Shown in pieces: positions 8,532 through 16,903 of a stretch of 48,796 bases of DNA. The translations under genes and the position numbers were made by a program. How positions within the stretch are numbered: the first letter of the stretch is position 1; every line of letters begins with the position of its first letter. This DNA is from Pseudoroseomonas ludipueritiae. GTDB taxonomy: Bacteria; Pseudomonadota; Alphaproteobacteria; Acetobacterales; Acetobacteraceae. The stretch covers positions 1 through 48,796 of the forward strand of contig NZ_JACTUZ010000018.1 of the NCBI RefSeq assembly GCF_014490445.1, in the 5' to 3' direction. The notes under the pieces are model-generated. The model was not told the origin of the DNA and searched no databases. It saw nothing but the letters and a program-made list of their open reading frames with translations.

Positions 8532-9742
8532 CAGAAGAGCGAAAGCTGCTTCGCGGGCGCCACCAGCCGGGCGCGCAGGTCGGCGCGGTCGGTCAGCCCA
8601 TGCGGGCTGTGGTCATCGGCGATGATAAAGGGGCGCGCGCGCTTCAGCGTCGGCGTCAGCCGCGCCAGATCCTCCAGCCCCAGCCGGGTGTGGCGGCGGG
8701 CGGCGATCATCTTGTCCACCGCGCGCTTGCCGAAGCCGGGCACGCGCAGCAGCATCTCGCGCTCCGCCGTGTTCACGTCCACGGGGAAGCGGTGGCGGTT
8801 CTTCAGCGCCCAGGCCAGCTTGGGGTCGATCTCCAGGTCCAGCATGCCGCCCTCGCCGCCCTCGGCGATCTCGTCCACGCTGAAGCCGTAGTGCCGCAGC
8901 AGCCAATCCGCCTGATAAAGCCGGTTCTCCCGCTGCAAGGGCGGCGGCTTCAGCGGCAGGATGACCGAGGGCTCCGGGATGGGGCTGAAGGCGGAGTAAT
9001 AGACGCGGCTGAGGTCGTAGCGCCGGTACATGGTGTCGCTGGCGCGCAGCACGCCTTCGTCGGTCGTGTCGTCGGCGCCGACGATCACCTGCGTGCTTTG
9101 CCCGGCGGGCGAGAAACGGCGGCGCTCGGCCTTGGCCTCGACAATGCGTTCCTTCACCTGGCCCATGGTGGATTGGATACCGTCCACGTCCTTTTCCGGC
9201 GCGAGGCGCTGCAGGCTCTGCTGGGACGGCAGTTCCAGGTTCACCGAGAGGCGGTCGGCCCAGAGCCCGGCCTGTTCCACCAGCCAGGGGCTGGCTTCGG
9301 GAATGGCCTTGAGGTGGATGTAGCCCGCAAAACCGTGCTTCTGCCGCAGCGTCTTCGCCACCAGCATCATCTGCTCCATCGTGTAGTCGGGAGACTTGAT
9401 GACGCCGGAGGAGAGGAAGAGCCCCTCGATATAGTTGCGTTTGTAGAAGTTGACCGTCAGCGCGACCACTTCCTCTACCGTGAAGCGCGCGCGCTCCACA
9501 TTCGAGGAGCGCCGGTTGATGCAATAGGCGCAGTCGAAGAGGCAGTAATTGGTCAGCAGGATCTTCAGCAGGGAGACGCAGCGGCCATCCGGCGTATAGG
9601 CATGGCAGATGCCGCTGCCGGTGGTGGAACCCAGGCCATCGAGGCCCGCCGCCCGTTTCGGTGCATTGGAGGAAGAGCAGGAAGCATCATACTTCGCGGC
9701 ATCCGCCAGGATGCGCAGCTTCTTGACGAGCGTCTGGTCCAA
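8531..9742 (-). CDS. Radical-SAM putative DNA modification/repair protein
   Basis: A 403-residue protein of the family linked to UdgX (TIGR03916). The radical-SAM cluster ligands are C67, C71 and C74 in NYCLFDCAYC (C-x3-C-x2-C). A C-terminal helix-hairpin-helix, LLRVPGFGKRAVDKMIAAR, suggests DNA binding. The precise reaction is not known; the constant pairing with UdgX implies a role in base damage repair. The start is a TTG at 9742, with GGGAAGAGG about 7 bases upstream and an N-terminus (KLRILADAAKYDASC) typical of the family. A LexA-box promoter lies immediately upstream. Confidence 0.88.
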   Translation of the reverse strand: MDQTLVKKLRILADAAKYDASCSSSNAPKRAAGLDGLGSTTGSGICHAYTPDGRCVSLLKILLTNYCLFDCAYCINRRSSNVERARFTVEEVVALTVNFYKRNYIEGLFLSSGVIKSPDYTMEQMMLVAKTLRQKHGFAGYIHLKAIPEASPWLVEQAGLWADRLSVNLELPSQQSLQRLAPEKDVDGIQSTMGQVKERIVEAKAERRRFSPAGQSTQVIVGADDTTDEGVLRASDTMYRRYDLSRVYYSAFSPIPEPSVILPLKPPPLQRENRLYQADWLLRHYGFSVDEIAEGGEGGMLDLEIDPKLAWALKNRHRFPVDVNTAEREMLLRVPGFGKRAVDKMIAARRHTRLGLEDLARLTPTLKRARPFIIADDHSPHGLTDRADLRARLVAPAKQLSLF

Positions 9743-9762
9743 ACCGGCACCTCTTCCCTGGG

Positions 9763-9797
9763 TTCACTATATGTTCACGAACCCAAGAATTTTCAAG
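9763..9797 (-). promoter_or_regulatory. SOS promoter with perfect LexA box
   Basis: Plus-strand 9763-9777 is GTTC-ACTATAT-GTTC, i.e. GAAC-N7-GAAC on the transcribed minus strand, the alphaproteobacterial LexA site. It overlaps a -10 element (minus-strand CATATA, 9769-9774) that is 17 bp from a -35 TTGAAA (9792-9797). Repressor binding would occlude RNA polymerase, so the radical-SAM/UdgX operon should be induced by DNA damage. Confidence 0.8.
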
Positions 9798-9804
9798 CCG
9801 CCGC

Positions 9805-10251
9805 TCAGCCCGTTCCGAGGGAGAGGATCTTGGCGCCGATGCGCGGCTCCACCTCCCGCTCCAGCCGCCGCTCATGGCAGATGATGGTGACTTCCAGCGA
9901 GCCGGTGCCGACTTCCAGCCCCAGCAGATGCCCGCCCACCGTGGCGAAGCCCGCATCCCCCGCCACGCCATGCGCATGGACGGAGGGCTTGCCCTCCTTC
10001 CAGGCCAGGGTGCCGGTCATGTTCGCCAGCTCCAGTTGCTCGAAGGTCCGCGGCCGGTATTCCCGCCGCTCGAAGTCATAGAAGCCGAAGGTGGCGCGGC
10101 GCAGGAAGCCGAAGCCCATGAAGCTGGCGGAGGGCACGGCCTCCCGCACAGCCAGCGCCTCAAGCTGGGCGAAAACGCCGTCGCCTTCCCGCAGCACCAT
10201 CAGGAAGCCGGTGGGCGTGGAGATCCAGCGGGGTGGCGGCGACGTCGGCAT
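9805..10251 (-). CDS. DUF296 (PPC domain) protein
   Basis: A 148-residue protein filling one DUF296/PPC domain (PF03479). The typical core is visible: SASFMGFGFLRRATFGFYD, then HAHGVAGDAGFATVGGHL, with the histidines conserved in bacterial members that bind metal or ligand, and a final strand with EV and TII. There is no AT-hook, unlike plant PPC proteins. It starts 11 bp after the SDR stop and is probably the third gene of an AKR-SDR-DUF296 operon. Function unknown. Confidence 0.8.
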   Translation of the reverse strand: MPTSPPPRWISTPTGFLMVLREGDGVFAQLEALAVREAVPSASFMGFGFLRRATFGFYDFERREYRPRTFEQLELANMTGTLAWKEGKPSVHAHGVAGDAGFATVGGHLLGLEVGTGSLEVTIICHERRLEREVEPRIGAKILSLGTG

Positions 10252-10262
10252 GGGGTGGGGCC

Positions 10263-11042
10263 TCAGGCGATGGTGGGGGTGATGCCGCCATCCACCCGCA
10301 GCGCCGCGCCATTGGTGGCGGCGGAAAGCGGGCTGGCGACATAGGCGACCAGATTGGCCACTTCCTCCGGCTCGATCATCCGTTGGATCAGCGAGGTCGG
10401 GCGTTCCCGGGCAAAGAACTCGGTCTCGATATCCTCCATCGGCGCGTCCGCATCGCTGGCCACGCTGCGCAGGAAATCCTCGATGCCGGCGGAGCGCGTG
10501 GTGCCGGGCAGCACGGAATTCACCGTCACGCGGGTGCCCCTGGTCAGTCCGGCCAGGCCGCGGGAGATGGCGAGCTGCGCCGTCTTGGTCATGCCGTAAT
10601 GAATCATGTCCGGCGGGATCACGAGGGCGGAATCGCTGGCGATGAAGATCACCCGCCCCCAGTCCCGTTGCAGCATGCCGGGGAAGTATTGCCGGGCCAG
10701 CCGCGCGCCGCTCAGCACATTGGTCTCGAAGAAGCGGCGCCAGTCCTCGTCCGTGATCTCGGCGAAGGGCTTGGATTCATAGATGCCGAGGTTGTTGACC
10801 AGGATATCCACCGCCGGCAGCGCCCGCAGCAGCGCCGCCGCTCCTTCGGCCGAGGCCGGGTCCGCCACCACGCCCCGCGCGCCCTGGCCGATCTCCGCCA
10901 CGGCGGCATCCAGCTTTCCCTGGTCGCGGCCACAGATGACCACCGCCGCGCCTTCCGCCGCCAAGCGCCGCGCGATGGCAAGGCCGATGCCGGCGGTGGC
11001 GCCGGTCACCAGCGCCGTCTTGCCGTTCAATTGCAGGTCCAT
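10263..11042 (-). CDS. SDR family oxidoreductase
   Basis: A 259-residue classical SDR. TGATAGIG is the nucleotide motif (about residues 14-21), followed by NNLGIYES in place of the usual NNAG, and the catalytic Tyr-x3-Lys in HYGMTKTA. CGRDQGK after strand 2 has a basic residue that may favour NADP(H). It lies 15 bp downstream of the aldo/keto reductase, hence likely cotranscribed and controlled by the divergent LysR. Substrate unknown. Confidence 0.87.
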   Translation of the reverse strand: MDLQLNGKTALVTGATAGIGLAIARRLAAEGAAVVICGRDQGKLDAAVAEIGQGARGVVADPASAEGAAALLRALPAVDILVNNLGIYESKPFAEITDEDWRRFFETNVLSGARLARQYFPGMLQRDWGRVIFIASDSALVIPPDMIHYGMTKTAQLAISRGLAGLTRGTRVTVNSVLPGTTRSAGIEDFLRSVASDADAPMEDIETEFFARERPTSLIQRMIEPEEVANLVAYVASPLSAATNGAALRVDGGITPTIA

Positions 11043-11057
11043 GGCTTGGCTCCCTCC

Positions 11058-11882
11058 TCAGTCCCAGGCCGGCGCCAGGCCGGCCGGGCTGACCAGCCGG
11101 CCATCGGCACGCGACAGGGCGGCGATGGCGGCCATCTCCTCGGCCGAAAGAACGAAGTCGAAGATGGCGGCGTTGCTGGCGGCACGCTCCTCGCTGACAG
11201 TCTTGGACAGGGCAATCACCCCCTGCTGCTGCACCAGCCAGCGCAGCACCACCTGCGCCACGCTCCTGCCATGGCGTGCCGCGATCTCCCGCAGCACCGC
11301 ATCGCCGAAGACCTTGCCATCGGCCATGGCGTAATAGGCGGTGAGGCTGATCCCCGCCTCGCGCGCCGCCGCCAGCACGGCGGACTGGTCGAGGTAGGGG
11401 TGATACTCGACCTGGTTGGTGACAATGGGCGCGTCGCTCAGCGCCACCGCCTGCGCCATCAAGGCCGTGGAGAAATTGCTGACGCCGATATGGCGCGCCT
11501 TGCCGGTGGCGCGGACCTCGTTCAGCGTGCCGATCTGCTCGGCCAGCGGCACGGCCTCATGCGGCCAGTGAAGCAGCAGCAGGTCCACATAATCGGTACG
11601 CAGCTTGCGCAGGCTCTCATCCACCGAGCGCAGGAAGGCCTCGCGCCGGTAGTTCTCCACCCAGACCTTGGTGGTCAGGAAGACCTCGCCCCGCGCGATG
11701 CCGGAGGCGGCGATACCCTCCCCCACCTCGGCTTCGTTGCCGTAGATCTGCGCGGTGTCGATATGGCGGTAGCCCTGGCGCAGCACGGCCGGGACCATGC
11801 GCAGCACATCCGGCCCAGACATGCGGAAGGTGCCAAAACCCAGGGCGGGAATGGTCGCGCCATGGGCGCTGACGGAATGCAT
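11058..11882 (-). CDS. Aldo/keto reductase
   Basis: A 274-residue TIM-barrel aldo/keto reductase from ATG 11882; 28 further in-frame residues upstream look untranslated because they cover the divergent promoter. The catalytic tetrad is readable: Asp and Tyr in HIDTAQIYGNE, Lys in FLTTKVWVENY, His in LLLLHWPHE. NADPH-binding residues appear near the C-terminus (ALSKTVSEERAASN). It is divergent from a LysR-type regulator only 113 bp away, the usual arrangement for a regulated target gene. Resembles 2,5-diketo-gluconate reductase-like enzymes; the substrate is unknown. Confidence 0.88.
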   Translation of the reverse strand: MHSVSAHGATIPALGFGTFRMSGPDVLRMVPAVLRQGYRHIDTAQIYGNEAEVGEGIAASGIARGEVFLTTKVWVENYRREAFLRSVDESLRKLRTDYVDLLLLHWPHEAVPLAEQIGTLNEVRATGKARHIGVSNFSTALMAQAVALSDAPIVTNQVEYHPYLDQSAVLAAAREAGISLTAYYAMADGKVFGDAVLREIAARHGRSVAQVVLRWLVQQQGVIALSKTVSEERAASNAAIFDFVLSAEEMAAIAALSRADGRLVSPAGLAPAWD

Positions 11883-11968
11883 CGGAAAACTCGCTCCCAG
11901 TGAACTGCTGGGCCTGGAGATGCGTATGGCAGCCGGCTGGCGGAATGCCGGCCGCAGTCCTATCACCT

Positions 11969-11983
11969 TGTCATCCAGTGACA
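11969..11983. promoter_or_regulatory. Dyad in LysR/AKR intergenic region
   Basis: TGTCA-TCCAG-TGACA, a perfect 5-bp inverted repeat with 5-bp spacer, ends 12 bases before the lysR start codon. A site of this form between a LysR regulator and its divergent neighbour is likely its binding site, used for autorepression and activation of the aldo/keto reductase operon. The spacing is not the textbook T-N11-A, so this is an inference from position. Confidence 0.4.
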
Positions 11984-11995
11984 GGATAGGGGCCG

Positions 11996-12901
11996 ATGAG
12001 CGACGCGCGTGCCTGGGAAATGCGGGTCTTCCTGCAGGTGGCCAAGGATGGCAGCTTCAGCGCCGCCGGCCGCGCCACGGGCATGACGCCCTCCTCCACC
12101 GCCAAGCTGATCAGCCGCATCGAGGCCCGCCTCGGCGTGCGGCTGGTGGAGCGCTCCACCCGCCGCCTGCGCCTGACCACCGAGGGCGAGCTGTACCGGG
12201 ACCGCGCCGAGGCCATCCTGGGTGACCTCGATGCGCTGGAGGCCGAGGTTTCCGGCGGTGCCCGCGCGCCCACCGGCCTGATCCGGGTGAATGCCTCCGT
12301 GCCCTTCGCCCGCCACGCCCTGCTGCAACAATTGCCGGAGTTCACGCGCGCCTTCCCCGGCATCCGTCTGGACCTGAGCGTGACGGATGATGTGGTGGAC
12401 CTCTACGCCAGCCAGGCGGATGTGGCCTTCCGCATCGGAAAGCTGGCGGATTCCAGCCTGCTGGCCGTGGCGCTGGGAGAGACGCGGCGGCGCATCGTCG
12501 CCGCCCCAGCCTACCTGGCCGAGCACGGCATGCCACGTTCCGCCGCCGATCTGGAGCAGCACAACTGCCTGGGCTTCACCTTCCGCCGTGCCGCCGCCGT
12601 CTGGCCGCTCCAGAGCGGCGGCAAGCTGGTGGACCGGGAGGTGCATGGCACACTCCGCGCCAATAACGGCGAGACGGTGCGGCACATGGCGCTGCTGGGC
12701 CTGGGGCTGGCGCGGCTGGGGGAATTCCATGTGCGCGCCGATCTGGAAGCCGGCAGGCTGGTCTCCGTGCTGGACGATGCCATCACGGATACCGAGGCGG
12801 TGCATGCCCTCTACCTGGGCCGGGAGCGGATGCCCCGCAGGGTGCGGGCCTTCCTGGACTTCATGACGCCACGCCTGCGCGCGGCGCTGGCCCCGGCCTA
12901 A
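11996..12901 (+). CDS. LysR family transcriptional regulator
   Basis: A 301-residue LysR-type regulator. The N-terminal winged helix-turn-helix is clear: FLQVAKDGSFSAAGRATGM, then SRIEARLGVRLVERSTRRL (about residues 12-60). The remainder is the PBP-like effector domain, starting at TGLIRVNASVPFARH, as in the CrgA/DsdC-like group. Divergent from the aldo/keto reductase-SDR-DUF296 operon, which it probably controls. Its 3' end overlaps the convergent DUF1993 gene by 4 bases. Confidence 0.9.
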   Translation: MSDARAWEMRVFLQVAKDGSFSAAGRATGMTPSSTAKLISRIEARLGVRLVERSTRRLRLTTEGELYRDRAEAILGDLDALEAEVSGGARAPTGLIRVNASVPFARHALLQQLPEFTRAFPGIRLDLSVTDDVVDLYASQADVAFRIGKLADSSLLAVALGETRRRIVAAPAYLAEHGMPRSAADLEQHNCLGFTFRRAAAVWPLQSGGKLVDREVHGTLRANNGETVRHMALLGLGLARLGEFHVRADLEAGRLVSVLDDAITDTEAVHALYLGRERMPRRVRAFLDFMTPRLRAALAPA

Positions 12902-13422
12902 AGCGGCCCGAGGTAATCCCGCTTGCCGATCGGCACGCCCTGCTGGCGCAGCAGGGCATAGGCGGTGGTGACGTGGAAATAGAAATTGGGCAGCACGAAG
13001 TTCAGCACATAGTCGCGGCCGGTGAAGGTCAGGCTGGCGCCGCCCGCCTTCAGCACCACCTCGGCCTCTTCCTTGCCCTCCAGCGCGGCGGGGTCCACCG
13101 CCTTCAGGAAGGCGACCGTCTTTTCGATGCGCGCCCGCATCTCGGCGAAGGTCTTCTCCGTGTCGGGAAAGCTGGGATTGTCCAGCCCGCCCAGCCGCAC
13201 CACGGCGCCCTTGGCGGTATCGCTGGCGCGCTGGATCTGCGCGGTCAGCGGCGCCATGTCGGCGATCAGCCGCGCCTCCGTCAGGCTCTCCGGCGCCCGC
13301 CCCTCGGCCGCCGCGAAGGCTTCGCCCTTCTCCAGGATGGCCGAGAGATTGGCGAAGGCCCGCAGAAAGGCCGAGACGGTCAGGTCGTAGAGGGAGACGG
13401 GCAAGCGCTTATTCCCACTCAA
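12898..13422 (-). CDS. DUF1993 (DinB-like) protein
   Basis: A protein of up to 174 residues matching DUF1993 (PF09351), a four-helix-bundle family related to DinB. Typical blocks are SLYDLTVSAFLRAFANL, the DMAPLTAQIQRASDTAKGA helix and the C-terminal LPNFYFHVTTAYALLRQQG with the conserved His. Biochemical role unknown. The start is not certain: TTG 13422 gives the longest form, TTG 13404 removes six residues; neither has a strong ribosome binding site. It is the last backbone gene before the island. Confidence 0.8.
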   Translation of the reverse strand: MSGNKRLPVSLYDLTVSAFLRAFANLSAILEKGEAFAAAEGRAPESLTEARLIADMAPLTAQIQRASDTAKGAVVRLGGLDNPSFPDTEKTFAEMRARIEKTVAFLKAVDPAALEGKEEAEVVLKAGGASLTFTGRDYVLNFVLPNFYFHVTTAYALLRQQGVPIGKRDYLGPL

Positions 13423-13698
13423 TTGTTCAAAACCAAGTTAATGCATTGATCTATATAGGCTTTTCTTTGGGAGGCGAGTGGAAAGCCGACTCGCGGGCCG
13501 TCAAAAAGCTACGACGTTGATTTTTCAGGTAAATTTGATCGAAAAATTTTTTGCGTGATTTCGGCATCTATCGAGATCAGCCGCGCGAATTTTCAGTTTC
13601 GATCGCCCAAGCACTCAAATCACGCAGCACCGAAAAGTACCGTCGGTAACCTTATCAGACACACGTCACCATTGCCATGTCCACCCAGAGTCTCGACG
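13423..13698. other. AT-rich junction between chromosome and island
   Basis: This 276-bp stretch has no gene and is far more AT-rich than the DNA to its left, with runs such as AAAAATTTTTT near 13,543. A hairpin GCGAGT-N9-ACTCGC lies near 13,475-13,495. From here rightward codon use and GC drop and defence genes begin, so this is the likely island boundary. No tRNA or recognisable attachment core is seen. Confidence 0.5.
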
Positions 13699-14730
13699 TC
13701 ACGTATCGAGAAAATCCCATTCGCTGCCCATCACCCACCGCAAAGCGCTTAGCTTACCGTTCAGCATGCCCCACTCAAAATCGCTCCAGGGTCCAAGGTT
13801 TTCCAAGCCGACCTCGTCCTCCGTTCGCTTTGCAGCAGCCAACGCCTTTTCCCAGACGGTATCGACGGTCGTCCGCTGATGGCGTTCGGGGTGCTTTTTC
13901 CATTCCGCTTCGCTGACGACCTTGTGCTTACCGCTTTCAATCGCCGATCTAAGATTCCAATGACGATTGTACCACACCTGACGAAACAGCAGGCTTTCGG
14001 CTTCCATGATCTCGCTCAGCAGGCGAGGTTCCTCACGGTATTCGAACTCCCATTTCACCTCTTCCATGAAGTCCGGCGCATACGCGTTCAGCACTTCACC
14101 GATGGCCAAGGAGTAGCTGGACTGTCCCGTTGTAAACAGGGCGGCAAGATCTGGATGCGGCTCACGCTCGTCGTGCGCCATGTCAGAAAAGTCGTGCTTG
14201 TTATGCGTTACGAACGCGTATCTCGAGCTTTTGTCAGCTCCAGACAGAGTTTCGCGATAAACCTCGATAAGAATAGCATCGCCGATGCTATTCTTATCTT
14301 TGTGAAAGGGTGCACGTTTTTCAACCGCACGCTCTGCAGCTCGAAGCTTTACCGCGTCACTCGTCTCGATAACTTCTGCCTGGCCAAAGATTTTCTCGAT
14401 CCTCTGGACGCTCTCGTGAACGGCCTCGCCAAGTATGGTGATGCGGTGGTCGACATCATCCAAGCTGGCCAGGGCCTCCTCGCGGCCTTCTTCTTTGCCG
14501 AATTGCCGCACGGCCTCCTTGACCCGTTTGAAGGTGCTACTGAGACTCTTCCCGCTCTCCCGGATGATACGGTCTTTGTTACGAGCAAACTCATCAACTG
14601 ATTGCTTCGGCAAGATCAGGTCAACCTCGCCGGCTTCGATCATCTGCTCCAAAGCGGCGAGCGTCGGCTGGTGGCGATAATCCTTGGCCATATCGAGCCA
14701 CACGCAAGTATCAACTAAGAGATGCAGCAC
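13699..14730 (-). CDS. PIN-domain (DUF4935-like) nuclease linked to Qat
   Basis: A 343-residue protein from GTG 14730, preferred because AAGAAGG lies 7 bases upstream and the product then opens with LLVDTCVWLDMAKDY, a standard PIN-domain first strand. GTG 14769, overlapping the qatD stop, is the alternative. PIN acidic residues are visible: Asp7, Glu47 in SVDEFARN, the Asp in NSIGDAILIE and the final Asp in FVTHNKHDF. This layout fits DUF4935-type PIN proteins (PF16289), metal-dependent RNases. The C-terminal third (about residues 210-343) has no recognised domain. It is the fifth and last gene of the qat operon. A PIN gene is not part of the standard four-gene Qat set, so it may be an added effector or a separate module. 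Confidence 0.75.
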   Translation of the reverse strand: MLHLLVDTCVWLDMAKDYRHQPTLAALEQMIEAGEVDLILPKQSVDEFARNKDRIIRESGKSLSSTFKRVKEAVRQFGKEEGREEALASLDDVDHRITILGEAVHESVQRIEKIFGQAEVIETSDAVKLRAAERAVEKRAPFHKDKNSIGDAILIEVYRETLSGADKSSRYAFVTHNKHDFSDMAHDEREPHPDLAALFTTGQSSYSLAIGEVLNAYAPDFMEEVKWEFEYREEPRLLSEIMEAESLLFRQVWYNRHWNLRSAIESGKHKVVSEAEWKKHPERHQRTTVDTVWEKALAAAKRTEDEVGLENLGPWSDFEWGMLNGKLSALRWVMGSEWDFLDT

Positions 14731-14765
14731 GAGTTCGCCTTCTTTGTTTGGTTTGCCTTGCACGT

Positions 14766-15533
14766 TCACGCGCTCACCAGATGTCTTAGGTTCTGGAGAA
14801 CCGCGTCTTCCATGGCCTTCGCCGAAACGTTCCGAGCTTCCGCCAGTTCGGCGACCGTGTGGCCGACATCGCGTGGCCTGAGTGGCTGCCCATCCCTCTC
14901 CACAAACGGCCCGTCGGTTTCAGTCAGCAAACGGTCGAGCGGAAGACTCCCAACCAGTTGTCGGTGCTTGGGTGAGCGCAGCATCTCTCCGTTGATCGAG
15001 AAATAGCAGCCGAGCGCGACCGCCCGACGGGCTTCGGCCGACGTGCCGGTGAACCAATGCATGACAACGCGTCCCCGGTCCTGCGGCAGGGAGCTTTCAA
15101 TATGATTCAGCACTTTACCGACTGCGCGGACGCTATGGACGGTTAGTATCTTCCCGCCCTGTTCAGCGCAGGCGCGGAGGATGCGCTCGAACACCCGCTC
15201 CTGTGCCGGAAAACTCCGATAGAAGCGAGGGCCGGCGTCCAGGCCAATCTCGCCTACATAGCGTGCATCCGAGAGGTAGCGCTCGAAGATCGGCAACTCA
15301 TTCTCGCGTTCGGCGACGAGCTGCGGATGTAGCCCCAAGGCGATCCGGACATGCGCCGACTTCGCCGCAAGCTCCCGGTTTCGCGGCCAAGCCTTCGGCG
15401 TGGTCGTGACCGCAAGCGTCGCCACGCGTTCTCGATCGCATTCGGCAATAAGAGCCGAATGGTCTTTGTAGAGATCGACGTGGCAGTGGAAATCGACCCA
15501 GCGCGCGGCCGATTGATTGGATGTCTCTATCAT
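14766..15533 (-). CDS. qatD: QatD, TatD-like DNase of Qat defence system
   Basis: A 255-residue TatD-family metal-dependent hydrolase. Ligands visible: His16 and His18 in VDFHCHVD, Glu95 in YVGEIGLDAG, a His in ILTVHS, a His in VVMHWFTGT, and the terminal Asp in LLTETDGPF. QatD is the TatD-like component of the four-gene Qat antiphage system (QatA ATPase, QatB, QatC QueC-like, QatD). It overlaps qatC by 4 bases (ATGA), which indicates translational coupling. Confidence 0.9.
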   Translation of the reverse strand: MIETSNQSAARWVDFHCHVDLYKDHSALIAECDRERVATLAVTTTPKAWPRNRELAAKSAHVRIALGLHPQLVAERENELPIFERYLSDARYVGEIGLDAGPRFYRSFPAQERVFERILRACAEQGGKILTVHSVRAVGKVLNHIESSLPQDRGRVVMHWFTGTSAEARRAVALGCYFSINGEMLRSPKHRQLVGSLPLDRLLTETDGPFVERDGQPLRPRDVGHTVAELAEARNVSAKAMEDAVLQNLRHLVSA

Positions 15534-16903
15534 AGCGGACGGGCCTGGACGCCGTGCAATAGTCTGCCGACCTCCTGCAGGCCGGCGACGTAGACGGCCT
15601 CATAATCGGAGAGCTTGCCAGGATGATCGATCAATGGCCCCGGTCGATGAATATCGAAACGGGCTCGCCCAGGCTTTCGTGCGAGGCGCGATAGCGCAAG
15701 CTGGAAGGAGCGCACATGCTCGCCCTCCGCCTTGTTTGTATCGAGGACCTGCGCTCGAAGATCGGGAATGCGGTACGACGTATCGTCGGTGCCCCAACCC
15801 TCGAGGATCGCAGCGCGCCGGATGAGACACGGCACACAACGTCCGCAATGTTTGGGGGTCCTCTCATTCGGGTCCGGATCGTAGCGGCGACTTCCAGGCG
15901 ACGAGCACGACATCGTGTGCTTCGCTTCTTTCCGGAGGAACGGGATGTCGGCGCATTCTTTCGCCATTTGGCCCTTCGTCATGAAGGCGTAGGGATTTTC
16001 CAGTCGGACGCTCAGGCCGAGGCCTTTGAGTAGATCCTCGAAACGCGCCATGTAGAACGGATGTGTGGTGCGAGTGCTAAGTGCTCCGAGGCGGAGCGGA
16101 TCCAGGGGCACGTTGAGCGAGATCAGGCCATTCTCCGGCACATGCACGACCATGTCGCCGCCGATCGCGTCGGCCGCCATGACCGCCAGCGAGAAGAACA
16201 GAAATGAACGCCCCCTCAGCGTGTCCTCGACCGCAGAATGCTCCACCGTGTCGGTCGGAAATCCCACTCTTGCCCGAATGTGATGAAGCGTTGTTCCGCC
16301 GAAGCGACGCTTCATCACCTCGGCGCAATAGGCTTGGTGCGTGCTGGTGATGCCGTCCCAATAGTGGCTCACCAACATCGGCGCCTCACCGCGCGCGAGC
16401 AGATCGATCGCACCAATGAAACTGTCCAGCCCGCCCGAAAACAGGCAGACCGTTGTCGGGTTAGCTGTGCGCAGCTTCGTCGGTCTGGGCGCCAGATCGC
16501 GAGCGCCGGCGGCGCGAGAACGAAAATAGACGCCCCAGCGGTCGCCGGTCAGGAAGTTAAGCGTTGTCGCGATCAATGGCGCCAGCCCTTGCCAGCGAGC
16601 GGCATCATATACCGGCAAGTGGAGGTCGATCTCGCGGGTCCAGGCGTCCTGTGCGTCAGCGGCACGCGAGATACGCGTATCGGCGGCAGTGATCGCCGCG
16701 GCCAAAAGCGCCAGATCGACCGCTGTTTCGGAGGGGCGAAGGCCAAGCTCACAGAGTTGATCCAACGCCTGGCCCAGCCCATAGCCCAAACGGAACTCGC
16801 CATCGACGAAGTTGATCTCCGTCTCTTGTGTATCCACACGGCTCGGAGAAATGCTTGTGCCGTCTCCCGGACCAAGCCGCGCAATGATCGTATGATGCCT
16901 CAT
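15530..16903 (-). CDS. qatC: QatC, QueC-like enzyme of Qat defence system
   Basis: A 457-residue protein with an N-terminal extension of about 145 residues before a QueC-like adenine-nucleotide alpha-hydrolase domain. The PP-loop is VCLFSGGLDS (residues 152-161). Cysteines characteristic of the QueC zinc site appear late in the protein, CSSPGSRR then KHCGRCVPCLIRRAAI. QueC makes 7-cyano-7-deazaguanine; in Qat and related systems QueC-like proteins are thought to modify a target protein or nucleic acid. Required for Qat defence in the literature. It overlaps both qatB and qatD by 4 bases. Confidence 0.9.
   Translation of the reverse strand: MRHHTIIARLGPGDGTSISPSRVDTQETEINFVDGEFRLGYGLGQALDQLCELGLRPSETAVDLALLAAAITAADTRISRAADAQDAWTREIDLHLPVYDAARWQGLAPLIATTLNFLTGDRWGVYFRSRAAGARDLAPRPTKLRTANPTTVCLFSGGLDSFIGAIDLLARGEAPMLVSHYWDGITSTHQAYCAEVMKRRFGGTTLHHIRARVGFPTDTVEHSAVEDTLRGRSFLFFSLAVMAADAIGGDMVVHVPENGLISLNVPLDPLRLGALSTRTTHPFYMARFEDLLKGLGLSVRLENPYAFMTKGQMAKECADIPFLRKEAKHTMSCSSPGSRRYDPDPNERTPKHCGRCVPCLIRRAAILEGWGTDDTSYRIPDLRAQVLDTNKAEGEHVRSFQLALSRLARKPGRARFDIHRPGPLIDHPGKLSDYEAVYVAGLQEVGRLLHGVQARPL

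Noticed and set aside
7227-8891. Long plus-strand open frame opposite UdgX/radical-SAM
   Set aside because: Antisense to two well-supported genes, Arg/His/Ala-rich with no domain.
8387-10081. Long plus-strand open frame opposite the radical-SAM and DUF296 genes
   Set aside because: Same pattern; it also runs through the LexA promoter.
10233-11903. 556-residue plus-strand open frame
   Set aside because: Antisense to the SDR and aldo/keto reductase, whose catalytic motifs are intact.
13879-14601. 240-residue plus-strand open frame opposite the PIN gene
   Set aside because: Antisense to the PIN coding sequence, whose acidic motifs are intact; no domain visible.
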